The position numbers and the translations under genes were made by a program. This document shows positions 1-9,300 of a stretch of 64,000 bases of DNA, one piece after another. Source of the DNA: Allohahella sp002354735 (GTDB lineage: Bacteria; Pseudomonadota; Gammaproteobacteria; Pseudomonadales; Oleiphilaceae); assembly GCF_047946665.1 (NCBI RefSeq), contig NZ_CP172312.1:2914001-2978000 (forward strand), in the 5' to 3' direction. The notes under the pieces are model-generated. The model was not told the origin of the DNA. It searched no databases and worked only from the letters and a program-made list of their open reading frames with translations. Position 1 is the first letter of the stretch; every line of letters starts with the position of its first letter.

Positions 1-149
1 CGTGAGTCGAGAGTATTGAAGTTGTCTTCCCACAACAGTCGGCCAAGCTCGGCTGCGCTCGTCGAGCAACTGCCAAGTGCCACAGAAAGCAGTGACAAAC
101 CCAGTGCGAAGTGAATGGCAGGCGGCCGGTGGGTGGTGGTGAGATCCAT
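1..149 (-). CDS. Putative GH16-like lipoprotein, N-terminus only (runs off the window start)
   Basis: The reading frame opens at ATG 149-147 on the minus strand and has 49 complete codons before the window edge. Residues 11-28 form a hydrophobic export signal ending in a lipobox-like Leu-Gly-Ser-Cys, with Cys28 as the likely acylated residue. The mature part then begins with a short spacer and the stretch LLWEDNFNTLDS. That stretch resembles the start of family-16 glycoside hydrolases (laminarinase or agarase type), which commonly open with a W-x-D-x-F motif. The family assignment rests only on this short segment, so it is an inference. The gene's body lies outside the window. Confidence 0.45.
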   Translation of the reverse strand, partial: MDLTTTHRPPAIHFALGLSLLSVALGSCSTSAAELGRLLWEDNFNTLDS

Positions 150-329
150 TGCAAAGCTCCGTTTATCGTTATACCAGCGAAGCTAAGTGATTGATGCCAC
201 GAGGGCATCGTCGGAATGGATGAGCGCTTGGGACCAGATGGCCTATTTGTTCGGGAATGTGACGTGGTTACGCTGATCAGCAGCGTACAGTGGGTCCACG
301 GCCGCGAAGGCCGCAGACGCGCCTGCATG

Positions 330-572
330 CTATTGCGCTGAAGATTCGGACGCTCGCTTCCTGGCCCGATACTCCGGCACGGGCAGCCCTCCCACCCCCC
401 AATTTGTGAGATCGACCTCGTCGATTACCACAAAGGTTGTAGCAGGGTCCTTATTGAGTACACGAGTCAGGAGCTCGGTTACACCTGCTATCAACTCGGC
501 TTTCTGTTCAGCTGAAGGACCAACTCCGTCCGGTCCTCCTTCTCGTGTGACCTTGATATTGACGTACGGCAT
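330..572 (-). CDS. Tautomerase family protein (4-oxalocrotonate tautomerase-like)
   Basis: Translation from the ATG at 572 gives an 80-residue protein starting MPYVNIKVTREGG. A longer frame exists upstream, but this start puts Pro directly after Met. In this family the exposed Pro1 is the catalytic base. An AGGAGAT Shine-Dalgarno sits 7 nt upstream and the start overlaps the stop of the preceding gene (TGATG), so translation is probably coupled. Family members ketonise enols in aromatic or keto-acid catabolism and act as small cytoplasmic oligomers. The substrate cannot be told from sequence. The partner gene and the divergent LysR gene suggest a small inducible detoxification or catabolic unit. 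Confidence 0.85.
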   Translation of the reverse strand: MPYVNIKVTREGGPDGVGPSAEQKAELIAGVTELLTRVLNKDPATTFVVIDEVDLTNWGVGGLPVPEYRARKRASESSAQ

Positions 573-958
573 CACTGATCTCCTGCAAGTGTGTAGTGGA
601 ATACTTTGGTGATGATCAACCACCTGTCGTCGACGCGGATGAGCGTCAGGCAATCGGTATAGTACCGGCCCATCATGACCATTTCAGCTTTCACACAGGC
701 CAAATGAGGGCCGATGATCTCGATTGCTACAACACGCGCCTCCCGCTTGGCACCGCTCTCGGCAGGCGCCGCTCTCTCATCGACGATCTTCAGATACGTG
801 TCCAGCGTCAGGTTGCGGTAACTTGAAGGCACGGCGTTGACGTAGCGCGCATCTGGATGAAAGACCTCGGAGAGAATACTGCTATCGGCGCGGAACAGGC
901 CGTCGAAGTATTTCTCCAGCATGTACTGGATCTCATTAAACTCAAGTGACTGGCTCAT
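572..958 (-). CDS. NTF2-like (putative lumazine-binding / SnoaL-type) protein
   Basis: This 128-residue protein has the pattern of an NTF2-fold domain: an N-terminal helix (MSQSLEFNEIQYMLEKYFDG), a segment around FHPDARYV, and alternating beta strands ending in WLIITKVFHY. It has no signal peptide. Proteins of this fold are small-molecule binding pockets or isomerases, and many are annotated as putative lumazine-binding. The stop codon overlaps the ATG of the tautomerase by one base, so the two are co-translated. It is divergent from the LysR gene at 1093 with a 134-bp shared promoter region. The fold is fairly clear, the reaction is unknown. Confidence 0.75.
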   Translation of the reverse strand: MSQSLEFNEIQYMLEKYFDGLFRADSSILSEVFHPDARYVNAVPSSYRNLTLDTYLKIVDERAAPAESGAKREARVVAIEIIGPHLACVKAEMVMMGRYYTDCLTLIRVDDRWLIITKVFHYTLAGDQ

Positions 959-1092
959 ATGCGTTTTGGTTCCCCTGTCTATGATCTTGACTCATGTAGC
1001 CCATCCTAATACTTGCCAGTCCAACTTAATAATATTATCTTCGACTGAACACGATCCGTTTTTATTATCATCTCAAGACGCGGGTACCGCTG

Positions 1093-1980
1093 ATGAAAAT
1101 CGAACAGCTGCGGGTACTGCATGCCATTGTCACTACCGGTAGTTTTCGTGAGGCGGCAGCTACACTCCATCGCTCTCAGCCTGCGCTGACTCAAGCGATA
1201 AAAGTGCTGGAGGCGGAGATCGGCCTCACGCTGCTGTCGCGCGAACATTACCGACCTGTGCTCACACCAGCAGGAGAAGCGTTCTATCGACAGGCAAAAA
1301 CCGTTCTAGCCGAGATGCAGGTCCTCTCGAATCTGACGCGCAAGCTGGCAGCATTCCAGGAGCCTCAAGTCACCCTGTCTGTCACAGCTACGTGTCCGCT
1401 AAAGCCTTTGCTGGCGACAGTGGACGAAACCATTCAGCAGTATCCCGATACGCATATTCGGCTGCTGAGTGATGCCATGGGCGGCGCCGCTGAGCGGCTG
1501 ATGAACGGTGAGGCAGACATCGTCGTCACTACCATGGATGGCCTGTCGACAGAAGAGGTTGAAGCGCTCCCATACATGAGGATTGAGATAATCCCGGTCA
1601 CCCGCCCAGACTACGGTCCAAATCGCAAGTCGGGCAGGATTAGCACGGTCACCATGAGCAGGTTCACCCAGGTGATCACCTCGGGAACAGGCCGCGGTAC
1701 TTTCGAGCAGAGCCGCGATGTGCTCAATGGCACGCTGCGCTGGACGGTCGCTGATTTCGCGGCCAAGAAAGAAGTCATCATGGCAGGTATGGGCTGGGGT
1801 GGTTTGCCAGAGCATATGATCAGGTCCGAGCTGAAGGCCGGCAAGCTCGTACAACTTGATCTTGCAGAGTTTCCACCTCGTCACTCGTCGCTGTATCAGA
1901 TCCGGCGCAGGGACCACCAAGCGGGCATGGTGGGGACTACCCTGTGGGAAGCGCTACAGAATTCGGCTAACCGTCGATAA
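1093..1980 (+). CDS. LysR family transcriptional regulator
   Basis: The protein has 295 residues, the normal length for the family. Residues 1-60 contain the winged helix-turn-helix (MKIEQLRVLHAIVTTGSFRE, then SQPALTQAIKVLEAEIGLTL). The rest is the two-lobed effector-binding domain. It is transcribed divergently from the NTF2-like/tautomerase pair, the usual arrangement for a LysR regulator and its target, so it probably senses a substrate or product of that pair. The inducer is unknown. Its 3' end overlaps the end of the small lipoprotein gene on the other strand by 14 bp. Confidence 0.92.
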   Translation: MKIEQLRVLHAIVTTGSFREAAATLHRSQPALTQAIKVLEAEIGLTLLSREHYRPVLTPAGEAFYRQAKTVLAEMQVLSNLTRKLAAFQEPQVTLSVTATCPLKPLLATVDETIQQYPDTHIRLLSDAMGGAAERLMNGEADIVVTTMDGLSTEEVEALPYMRIEIIPVTRPDYGPNRKSGRISTVTMSRFTQVITSGTGRGTFEQSRDVLNGTLRWTVADFAAKKEVIMAGMGWGGLPEHMIRSELKAGKLVQLDLAEFPPRHSSLYQIRRRDHQAGMVGTTLWEALQNSANRR

Positions 1981-2164
1981 CTGCCTTGCGCTGCCTCTCA
2001 TACTCCTCGTATGAGCGGTCAACGCCCTCCATACACTGTTCGTATTCGGAAGCTGGAACCTTCAGGCAGTCGGTACGCTTGTTGTATTGAATGTTGTCGT
2101 AAACAGCCTTGTTGTTGCAGCCTACGACACTCAGGAGACTCAAAAAAATCAATATCGCCTTCAT
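1967..2164 (-). CDS. Small lipoprotein (65 aa) coupled to the flavoprotein gene
   Basis: This short protein starts MKAILIFLSLLSVVGCNN, a compact type-II signal peptide with lipobox Ser-Val-Val-Gly-Cys. The mature part is only about 50 residues, hydrophilic, with two further cysteines and a charged helical C-terminus. The ATG overlaps the stop of the upstream flavoprotein gene as ATGA, so the two are translationally coupled. I do not recognise a family. It is likely a membrane-attached periplasmic peptide. Overlap and export signal together make it more than a chance frame. Confidence 0.7.
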   Translation of the reverse strand: MKAILIFLSLLSVVGCNNKAVYDNIQYNKRTDCLKVPASEYEQCMEGVDRSYEEYERQRKAVIDG

Positions 2165-3432
2165 AGATCAATTCCTCCTCGTAACCTGGCTTGGCGTGCA
2201 GCCAGAAACTCAAGAACTCCAGAGCCTGCAAACTTGCCACTGGCCATGCAGGCGGTAATCAGGTATCCGCCAGTCGGCGCCTCCCAATCGAGCATCTCTC
2301 CGGCACAGAATACGCCTGGGATTGCTTTCAGCATCAGATGCTCATCGAGTCCTTCAAAGCATACGCCTCCTGCACTGCTGATAGCTCGATCAATGCTGAA
2401 AGGTGCACCGAGATTTATCGGAACAGCCTTGATCAGCCGAGCAAGCTGAGTCGGATCGCTCATTGTGCTGGTGCCGCCGAATTCCCTGAGTAGGCTTGCC
2501 TTCACGCCCTCCAGCCCCGCCTTGCCCTTGAGGTGTTTGGCCATGGAGTTCTTCCCCCTGGGCTCGGCAAGTCTTGTCGCCAATTGGGCTTCGCTTCGCC
2601 CAGGAGTGAGGTCCAGCCACAGCGTCGTCCCACCGTGCTGGGCAACCTGCTCACGCGCGGTGGCAGAGAGGGCATAGACCAGCCCGCCTTCGAGGCCCTC
2701 TTCCGTGACCATCAGCTCGCCGCTTTTCCAGCCATCTGCGCCTGCAGCCGACGTTCCTAGCCGGGCGCGAACAGACTTGATTGGCTGCCGCGCATAGCGG
2801 CTTTTGAAGTGCTCGCTCCAGTTTACCTGGAACCCGCAATTGCTGGGGCGAAACGGGACAATGCTCACGCCGCGGTCGCGTAAGCAGGGTACCCAGCGCG
2901 CATCTGAACCAAGTTCTGGCCAGCTTGCTCCACCCATGGCCAAGACCGTAGCCTCCGGTCGCAGCAAAATCGAGCCCTGAGCCGTTTCGAAGTGTAAGGC
3001 CTTACCTTCCCAACCTAGCCATCGCGAGCGCATATGGAACTGCACCCCCATGCCCCGCAGACGCTTGAGCCATGCCCGAAGCAGTGGCGCCGCCTTCTTG
3101 TCCACCGGAAACACCCGCTGTGAGGAGCCGACGAAGGTCTCGATACCCAGCTCGTGAACCCATTCGGTGAGCTGCGCTGGCTTAAGCATCTCGAGCATAG
3201 GGGCGATCGCGCCATTGCGTTCACCATAACGTTTCGCAAAGTTCGCGAGCGGCTCTGCATGGGTGATATTCAAACCACCGATGCCCGCGCGCAGAAGTTT
3301 GCGACCGGCACTCGGCATGGCATCAAAGACGGCAACCTCATGACCGGCCCTGGCAATGACTTCCGCCGCCATCAGGCCTGCAGGGCCTGCACCGATGACA
3401 GCAACGAGTGAGGACAAGTTATGGTCTTGCAT
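2161..3432 (-). CDS. TIGR03862 / HI0933-family NAD(P)/FAD-dependent flavoprotein (BaiN-like)
   Basis: The 423-residue protein begins with a Rossmann FAD-binding motif, VAVIGAGPAGLMAAEV, and continues with the family signature GRKLLRAGIGGLNITHAEP. The C-terminal FAD segment GVFCAGEMLDWEAPTGGY is also present. Members of this HI0933/BaiN group are soluble flavoproteins; some reduce unsaturated steroid-like substrates, but most have no assigned reaction. It ends in an ATGA overlap with a small lipoprotein gene. Length and motifs are complete. Confidence 0.9.
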   Translation of the reverse strand: MQDHNLSSLVAVIGAGPAGLMAAEVIARAGHEVAVFDAMPSAGRKLLRAGIGGLNITHAEPLANFAKRYGERNGAIAPMLEMLKPAQLTEWVHELGIETFVGSSQRVFPVDKKAAPLLRAWLKRLRGMGVQFHMRSRWLGWEGKALHFETAQGSILLRPEATVLAMGGASWPELGSDARWVPCLRDRGVSIVPFRPSNCGFQVNWSEHFKSRYARQPIKSVRARLGTSAAGADGWKSGELMVTEEGLEGGLVYALSATAREQVAQHGGTTLWLDLTPGRSEAQLATRLAEPRGKNSMAKHLKGKAGLEGVKASLLREFGGTSTMSDPTQLARLIKAVPINLGAPFSIDRAISSAGGVCFEGLDEHLMLKAIPGVFCAGEMLDWEAPTGGYLITACMASGKFAGSGVLEFLAARQARLRGGIDL

Positions 3433-3708
3433 AGTGAGATCTGCTTAATGACAGCGAACTGTTTCACGATGGTAGCACGGAACGAAAACTTCCCATCGCT
3501 GAGGGCTGCCTCAGACGACTAAAGCTGGCACCCGTGCAAATAGCTGCCGCAGCATGAAGCCAGTGATGAGGTTCACACTTACGATGCGATCATCAGAAAG
3601 TTCAGGTCTTTGCGCCTTCAACCACTTTACTCTCCCCCGCAATCGGCGCCTGAGCCTTCGGTCACGACGAAAAAGGCAGGGCACACAAAGATATTAGTGG
3701 GAGACAAG

Positions 3709-5376
3709 ATGAAACACTTCGGTCTGTGGCAGGTCGCATTGCTGCTCATATGCACCATCAATATGGCTCATGCAGCCAGCACTCTGAGCGTCAACGAGCA
3801 GCTGTACTCGAATCAGTATCTATCTTCCGATAATGGAAATTATCGTCTCTATCTTCAAGGCGATGGCAACCTCGTGCTGCGGGACTGGAGTAACAAGGCA
3901 TCGCTTTGGTCGGCAGGCACCCACGGCAAAGGTGGCGTCCGGCTGTCCTTGCAGGGCGATGGCAATCTGGTGCTTCGTAATGCAGCGGGCACAGCAGTCT
4001 GGTCTACCCGCACTGCCAAAACCGACGCACAGCGACTCGTTATACAGAATGATGCCAACCTGGTGCTCTATAGCAGCAGCGGCAATTCGCTCTGGTCTAC
4101 AGGCACTGCGGATGGTTGGGGAGGTGACAGCGCAGGTAGCGGATCTGATGAAATGGTGAATGTTCTTCAGCGTATACAAAGCGCGAATGGCACCATCATC
4201 CTTGATTGGGACAGCACCATAGACATCGATGCTGACTATACAATCGGCAATACGGCACCGCAGTGGCTCAATGCCTTTGCTGAAGCAGGCGTGGATGCCT
4301 GGCTGGTGACCGGAAATGGAAACAGAGCCAGGATCGAAGCCGCAGTCTTGACGGCGGTTCGCCCAGAGCACGAGAGCTACTGGAAGAACCTGCTAAGAAG
4401 CAAAGCCTATTATGGTGAAGGCACAGGTACCAAGGAAGACAAGTACGCTCTCATAGTTGGCAGCCGCGCCAAATGGCAATTCATGGTCGTGGATGACGCG
4501 CGGGCAAATATCGAAGACTTCGAGGCGGTAACTGATGGCGAGGGTTATCTTTACGAGCCTGACAACGGATACGCTACATACAACGAACTCTCAGGACACC
4601 TGCCACGCTTCCTGCAGCAGTTGCGGGACGCCTCCGGCTCTTCTGGCACCGGCGACGCCGTAAGCGGAATTCAACACATCAACACCACACAGGTCTGGGA
4701 CAGCAATGGCCAGGGTGTGCGAATCAATCGCCCTTCAGGCACAAGAGCTGGTGATCTGCAGGTACTCGTCATTCATCGAACTGACGATCACCTACCCTTC
4801 GAAGTCTCTGGCTGGAAGCGCGCCGCCGAATGCTACAAAGAAGACAATGGCTACCAATGCCTCACGGTGGCGGACTGCACCAGCAGGAGCGGCAACTTCT
4901 GCGATCGCTTCAGCGGCAAGTATCGTGGCCGCGATCTGGCACAGGTCGTCTTGTACAAGACAGCGGGTTCCAGCGAGCCCAGCAACTATAGTTTTGATTT
5001 CAACAAGGATACTTCGGGCCACCCGGGTTGGGCCATCCTGACCACGTTGCGTGGTGCTGACACCGGCAATCCGATTCGAGATACGGCGACTCGTGGCTGT
5101 GACGGCAATTCGGACAGCCTGTTTCCTTCCGTGTATGGCAAGCGGGGTGACATGGTGTTGTTGTCGCAGTCTTTTGACGATGCTGTCAGTAAGAGCAGGT
5201 TCAATCCGCCAGACAACACCATGACCTTTGGCTATGTGAGCAACAGCGATGAGGCCGGCTTCCTGTTTGGCGGTGTGCTCAGCCGCGATGGAGAGACCGG
5301 CGCCATGAAGACCCATGGTGAAGGCGCTTCGAGTTGCAAGGACGCGCTCGTATCCCTGACAGTTCGCGCCAGATAG
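3709..5376 (+). CDS. Secreted bulb-lectin / HAD-like hydrolase fusion protein
   Basis: I chose the ATG at 3709 because it is preceded by GGGAG and opens a clean Sec signal (MKHFGLWQVALLLICTINMA ending AHA). The product has 555 residues. Residues about 24-140 form a bulb-type (GNA-like) lectin domain with three Q-x-D-x-N-x-V repeats; the first two end in Arg rather than the usual Tyr. Residues about 155-320 look like a HAD hydrolase: motif I ILDWDSTID (Asp166, Asp168), motif II WLVTGN, a Lys in KEDKYAL, and motif IV VVDDARAN (Asp262, Asp263). The last 220 residues contain a beta-rich domain opening IRINRP-like with several Cys. Known lectin domains bind mannose-type glycans; the phosphatase role is inferred from the four motifs. 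It sits in the same strand cluster as a second lectin protein. Confidence 0.8.
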   Translation: MKHFGLWQVALLLICTINMAHAASTLSVNEQLYSNQYLSSDNGNYRLYLQGDGNLVLRDWSNKASLWSAGTHGKGGVRLSLQGDGNLVLRNAAGTAVWSTRTAKTDAQRLVIQNDANLVLYSSSGNSLWSTGTADGWGGDSAGSGSDEMVNVLQRIQSANGTIILDWDSTIDIDADYTIGNTAPQWLNAFAEAGVDAWLVTGNGNRARIEAAVLTAVRPEHESYWKNLLRSKAYYGEGTGTKEDKYALIVGSRAKWQFMVVDDARANIEDFEAVTDGEGYLYEPDNGYATYNELSGHLPRFLQQLRDASGSSGTGDAVSGIQHINTTQVWDSNGQGVRINRPSGTRAGDLQVLVIHRTDDHLPFEVSGWKRAAECYKEDNGYQCLTVADCTSRSGNFCDRFSGKYRGRDLAQVVLYKTAGSSEPSNYSFDFNKDTSGHPGWAILTTLRGADTGNPIRDTATRGCDGNSDSLFPSVYGKRGDMVLLSQSFDDAVSKSRFNPPDNTMTFGYVSNSDEAGFLFGGVLSRDGETGAMKTHGEGASSCKDALVSLTVRAR

Positions 5377-5384
5377 GCACGGCA

Positions 5385-6266
5385 TTGAAACGCCTCCGGC
5401 CTCATACACCGCCGATAATCATTTCAGCAATAGCCGCAAGCCTGAGCCTGATCTGGCTATTCAGTTTACCCGACCCTCAGTCGCGTCTCATGCACAGACC
5501 GTCAGGATCAGCGACTGAGCACGCCAGTACGATAGCGGACCCGGAGACGGCTATCGGCGACCACGAGCATAGGAGCGTTGAAGCGGCGGTACCGGCCTGG
5601 TCGGATACAGGTCCAGACTCACTTTCCGCCTTGGCATCACAGTTACTGATCGAATACGAAGCGCACGAATTCAATCCCGAAGCCAAGCAAGCCATGCGGG
5701 CTCTCCTGCGCAGTATCATCGATTCCGACGATGGTCGGGCATTGATCGCCACGCTATTCTTCTCATCCGTGAATCCCGCCATCGCCGCAAGTATCTACGA
5801 TCTGATCCTCGATGCTGACCTGAAGGATCCGACATTGATCGTCACACTGATAGAACGGGATCAGACCGAGTTCGAGGTCGAGTTCAAAATGCGCCTGATC
5901 GATCTGATCGCTGACCTCAATACCAGTCATATCAGCCCGTATAGCGTCGAAATTGACGAGTTTCTTGCGGAAATGGCAGTGCATCCTGATCAAGGCCTCC
6001 AAGATGCTGCAGCAGCCCAGTGGGCCTGGTATGTGAGTCGCCACAAGGGCATTGTGCCGGTGCTTAACAGCTATCTGTTCAGTCACGGTCGCCAGACGAG
6101 AGCAGAAATTTACGAAATGATCGAGCTTGAAGCTGTGACTGATGCGGCCGAAAAACGGGAAGTCGCGAGTGCTCTCGAGGCACTCATTCATGCAGATTAT
6201 CTCAAGATACAAGCCGAGGAACTCGACAAAGTGCGGACCCTGATTGCACGGCTCTCGGTGGAGTAG
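5385..6266 (+). CDS. Membrane-anchored helical hypothetical protein between the two lectin genes
   Basis: No family is recognised. The frame is open from a TTG at 5334 that lies inside the preceding gene. A second TTG at 5385, just after the preceding stop, keeps the single hydrophobic segment (IIISAIAASLSLIWLF) close to the N-terminus, and I use that one. No ATG start preserves this segment. The remaining about 240 residues are mostly amphipathic helices with a HEAT-like feel, in periplasmic or cytoplasmic orientation. The gene lies 8 bp after the lectin-HAD gene and 94 bp before the lectin-peroxidase gene, so all three are probably one transcription unit. Start choice is uncertain. Confidence 0.6.
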   Translation: MKRLRPHTPPIIISAIAASLSLIWLFSLPDPQSRLMHRPSGSATEHASTIADPETAIGDHEHRSVEAAVPAWSDTGPDSLSALASQLLIEYEAHEFNPEAKQAMRALLRSIIDSDDGRALIATLFFSSVNPAIAASIYDLILDADLKDPTLIVTLIERDQTEFEVEFKMRLIDLIADLNTSHISPYSVEIDEFLAEMAVHPDQGLQDAAAAQWAWYVSRHKGIVPVLNSYLFSHGRQTRAEIYEMIELEAVTDAAEKREVASALEALIHADYLKIQAEELDKVRTLIARLSVE

Positions 6267-6360
6267 TGACCTCCGAAGTGTTCGCAAGATTGCAGGCTCA
6301 AGAGAAGCGCATCTCAAGAACAACACCTTAGAAACCTGGACAGTAGTACCCGGAGATCAT

Positions 6361-9300
6361 ATGAGACACAGAATCTGTTTTTTTCTGCTACTGAGCCTGG
6401 TCATGGTGGCCAGCGGTGCCGCAAGTGCAAAAGATCGCCTGCTCTCAGGCGAAAGCCTTGGAGTAGACAGTTACCTGAATTCGGGTAATGGCAATTATCG
6501 CTTCAGTCTGCAGGGCGATGGCAATCTCGTGCTCAGGGCGCAGAGTTCAGGGCAATCGCTCTGGTCCACTGGCACCCATGGCCAGGGCGGTGTACGGCTT
6601 GCTATGCAGAGTGACGGGAATCTGGTTCTCCGGTCCACAAGCGGAAAGGCGATCTGGTCGAGCAAGACCGGCGGCTCCGGCGCAACGAGACTGTCCATGC
6701 AAGGCGATGGCAACCTTGTTCTCTATAGCGCCAAAGGCAGCCCTGTCTGGTCAACCGGGACCAGTGGTGGCGTAAGCGTTCCAGCTCCGGTAGAACCCGT
6801 TGAGCCAGTTGTTCCTGCTGACATCGCGCCTGCCTCGGTAAGCAACACACTGACCACCAATCAAACACTGAGCGCCAACGAGTATCTCCAGTCGACCAAT
6901 CTCGCTTATCGGTTCAACCTGCAGGGAGACGGTAATCTGGTGCTCAGGGCACAAAGTACAGGACAATCGCTCTGGTCATCAGGCACTCATGGCAAGGGTG
7001 GTGTTCGCCTTACCCTTCAAGGCGATGGCAATCTGGTTCTCCGTACATCAACAGGCTCGGCAGTCTGGTCCAGCCAGACCAACGGCAGCGGCGCAGCGAA
7101 GCTTGCCATGCAGGACGACGGCAATCTTGTACTCTATACCGCCGTGGGCAACCCTGTCTGGTCGACAGAGACGAGCACTGGCCACACGAATGGCGGTGAC
7201 ACAGGCGGTGGTACCGGTGGTGGCAGTAATGGGGCCCCAGACGGCGGCACGGGCGGTAACTCGGGCGGCGGTACAGCCAGCAGCCGAGGCCAGTTTTCTG
7301 CGCCGAGCTCGGCGCTTTACGCACTTAACAGCAACCGTCAGCTCGGCTTCCCCCGCCATATCGACACAGGATTTGGCGGCAACGGACACTCCGAAACCTG
7401 GGACGGTCGAATCTTTGTTCGCACGCGGACCGACGGCTGGTTCGCCAGCGCATTTCGTCCAGAACGTATCGTCAGAAGTGCCGATGGCAGTGTGCGCTTC
7501 GACCAGGGGGCTTTTGGCAACAGCATTGCACTCGAGCTGAAGACAGAAGCTCCCGATATGCAGCACAACTGGCTGGCGATCACACCTGATCCTGCCGTTT
7601 CCGGAGAGAACCCCTACCCATCCAATGCCAACGGCAGCTATCAGGCAAGCGGTTCGTACCGCACCTACAAAGCGATGGTCTACCATACGTCATTGCGCAA
7701 CAACGACAATGATCAGATGGGGTTTCGTCGCGCCACCTTCATCATCAGCAATGCCAACACGCCAGACGCGCAGTTGGTCAAGGCGGACTTCACCAGTGCG
7801 TTCAGTCGCCTGCGGCTCCAGAACGGCGCCGACTTCCGCTGCATCGAACCATCCGTGACGATGGATAGCCTTCTGATCGTGTGCCAGGGTCACCCTGACA
7901 ACAATGGCAGGATCGATAACCTCGTCTACAGCTGGAACAATGCACGCGGTTCGGCGACAAACTGGACGGTACCAAAGTCGATTGCGAGCATGTATTTCGA
8001 TGATCGTAATGCCAATGTTGCAGGTCTGCCTTTCCGGGTGCGTTTCCCGATTGCCGGACAGCCTATTCTGGATGCCCAGGGCAACCCTTACGCGCGCGGT
8101 GAACTCGTCAAGGGTGCTTATCCCTGGATCAGTCATGACGGATCGGAACTTTTCTATCAGTCGTCACGCGCGGGCATGAGTGCGCGGCGAACCGGCACCA
8201 GTGTCGTTGGTCGCTGGACGGGTGGCGTCATCCGACACATCGACGGTCCCATCAATCGGGACAGACATAAAACCTCAAGGCTGTTCCTGTCCTCACCCGG
8301 CGCCTTTACCACCATGTGGCAGCCCTACAAACGTATAGCCAATCTTGCGATTCCCTATGCTGTGCACGGACCTGCCTACCCGATTTTCGGCTCCAATTCG
8401 CAGGATTATATGGAGGTGGGATTCGACGATTACCTTGACGGTAACTACGTCATGTACCTGGCAATGAACGAACAGCTCAATCGCGCTGGCGATTATCAAG
8501 TGACCAGAACCAACGACACATCTGGCAATTTCAACAACGCCACCCTGGTCGGTGCAAGGTTCCCGGTTGAGTATAATGGACAGGACGAACTGGTTGGCCG
8601 TTATGGACAGGGCATCTATTTCCGCAACGGCAACTATCTGAGTGTTGATCGCAACGAGGCCTGGGAGTCCCTCGCAAAGGGCAGCTCGGTAGAATTCTGG
8701 ATTCGCAAGATTTCAGCCTCCGGCACGGTACGTCTGTTCACCATGCAGGGAGGTCTCGAAGTGTATCTCAGGAACGGCACTGGCCTGACTGCAGCCGCGA
8801 TCGACACGACCGGCCGACGGGTCGAACTGAGTGGTGGCAGCGTGTCGTCCACCGGCTGGACGCATGTAGGTTTCACCTTCGACGCAGACAGTCGGCGGAT
8901 GGCCCTGTATATCGATGGCAGGCGAACGGCCTCCAGCACAGCCGCCGCATTCGGAACCTTGCGTACAACAGGTGCGGTAAGAGTCGGGCCAGAAGACTCG
9001 AACGCGCTGCTCATCCTGGATGAAGTCAAGGTCTCCAATGTCTCGCGGCGGCCCGACGAGCTCGCGTACAGCGCCAATATCGGCACCAACAAGGCGCCGT
9101 CTTCGGCGCTGGCGAGCGCGGTGCCATCGCATCTTCGCTCATTGCTGAACGTGGCCACCGGTATAAGTCGTTTCAGCACAGCTGCAGCAGATCTCGGAGA
9201 AGATCTGTTCGATGATGAGATCCTCTCGAAGCAGCGGACCACAGCCTGTTCGACTTGCCACATCGCCGGCATGGCATTCACCGACGGAAAACTGATCGCC

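Noticed and set aside
7048..7686. Long frames opposite the lectin genes
   Set aside because: They mirror the repeated codons of the real genes and have no start signals or family features.
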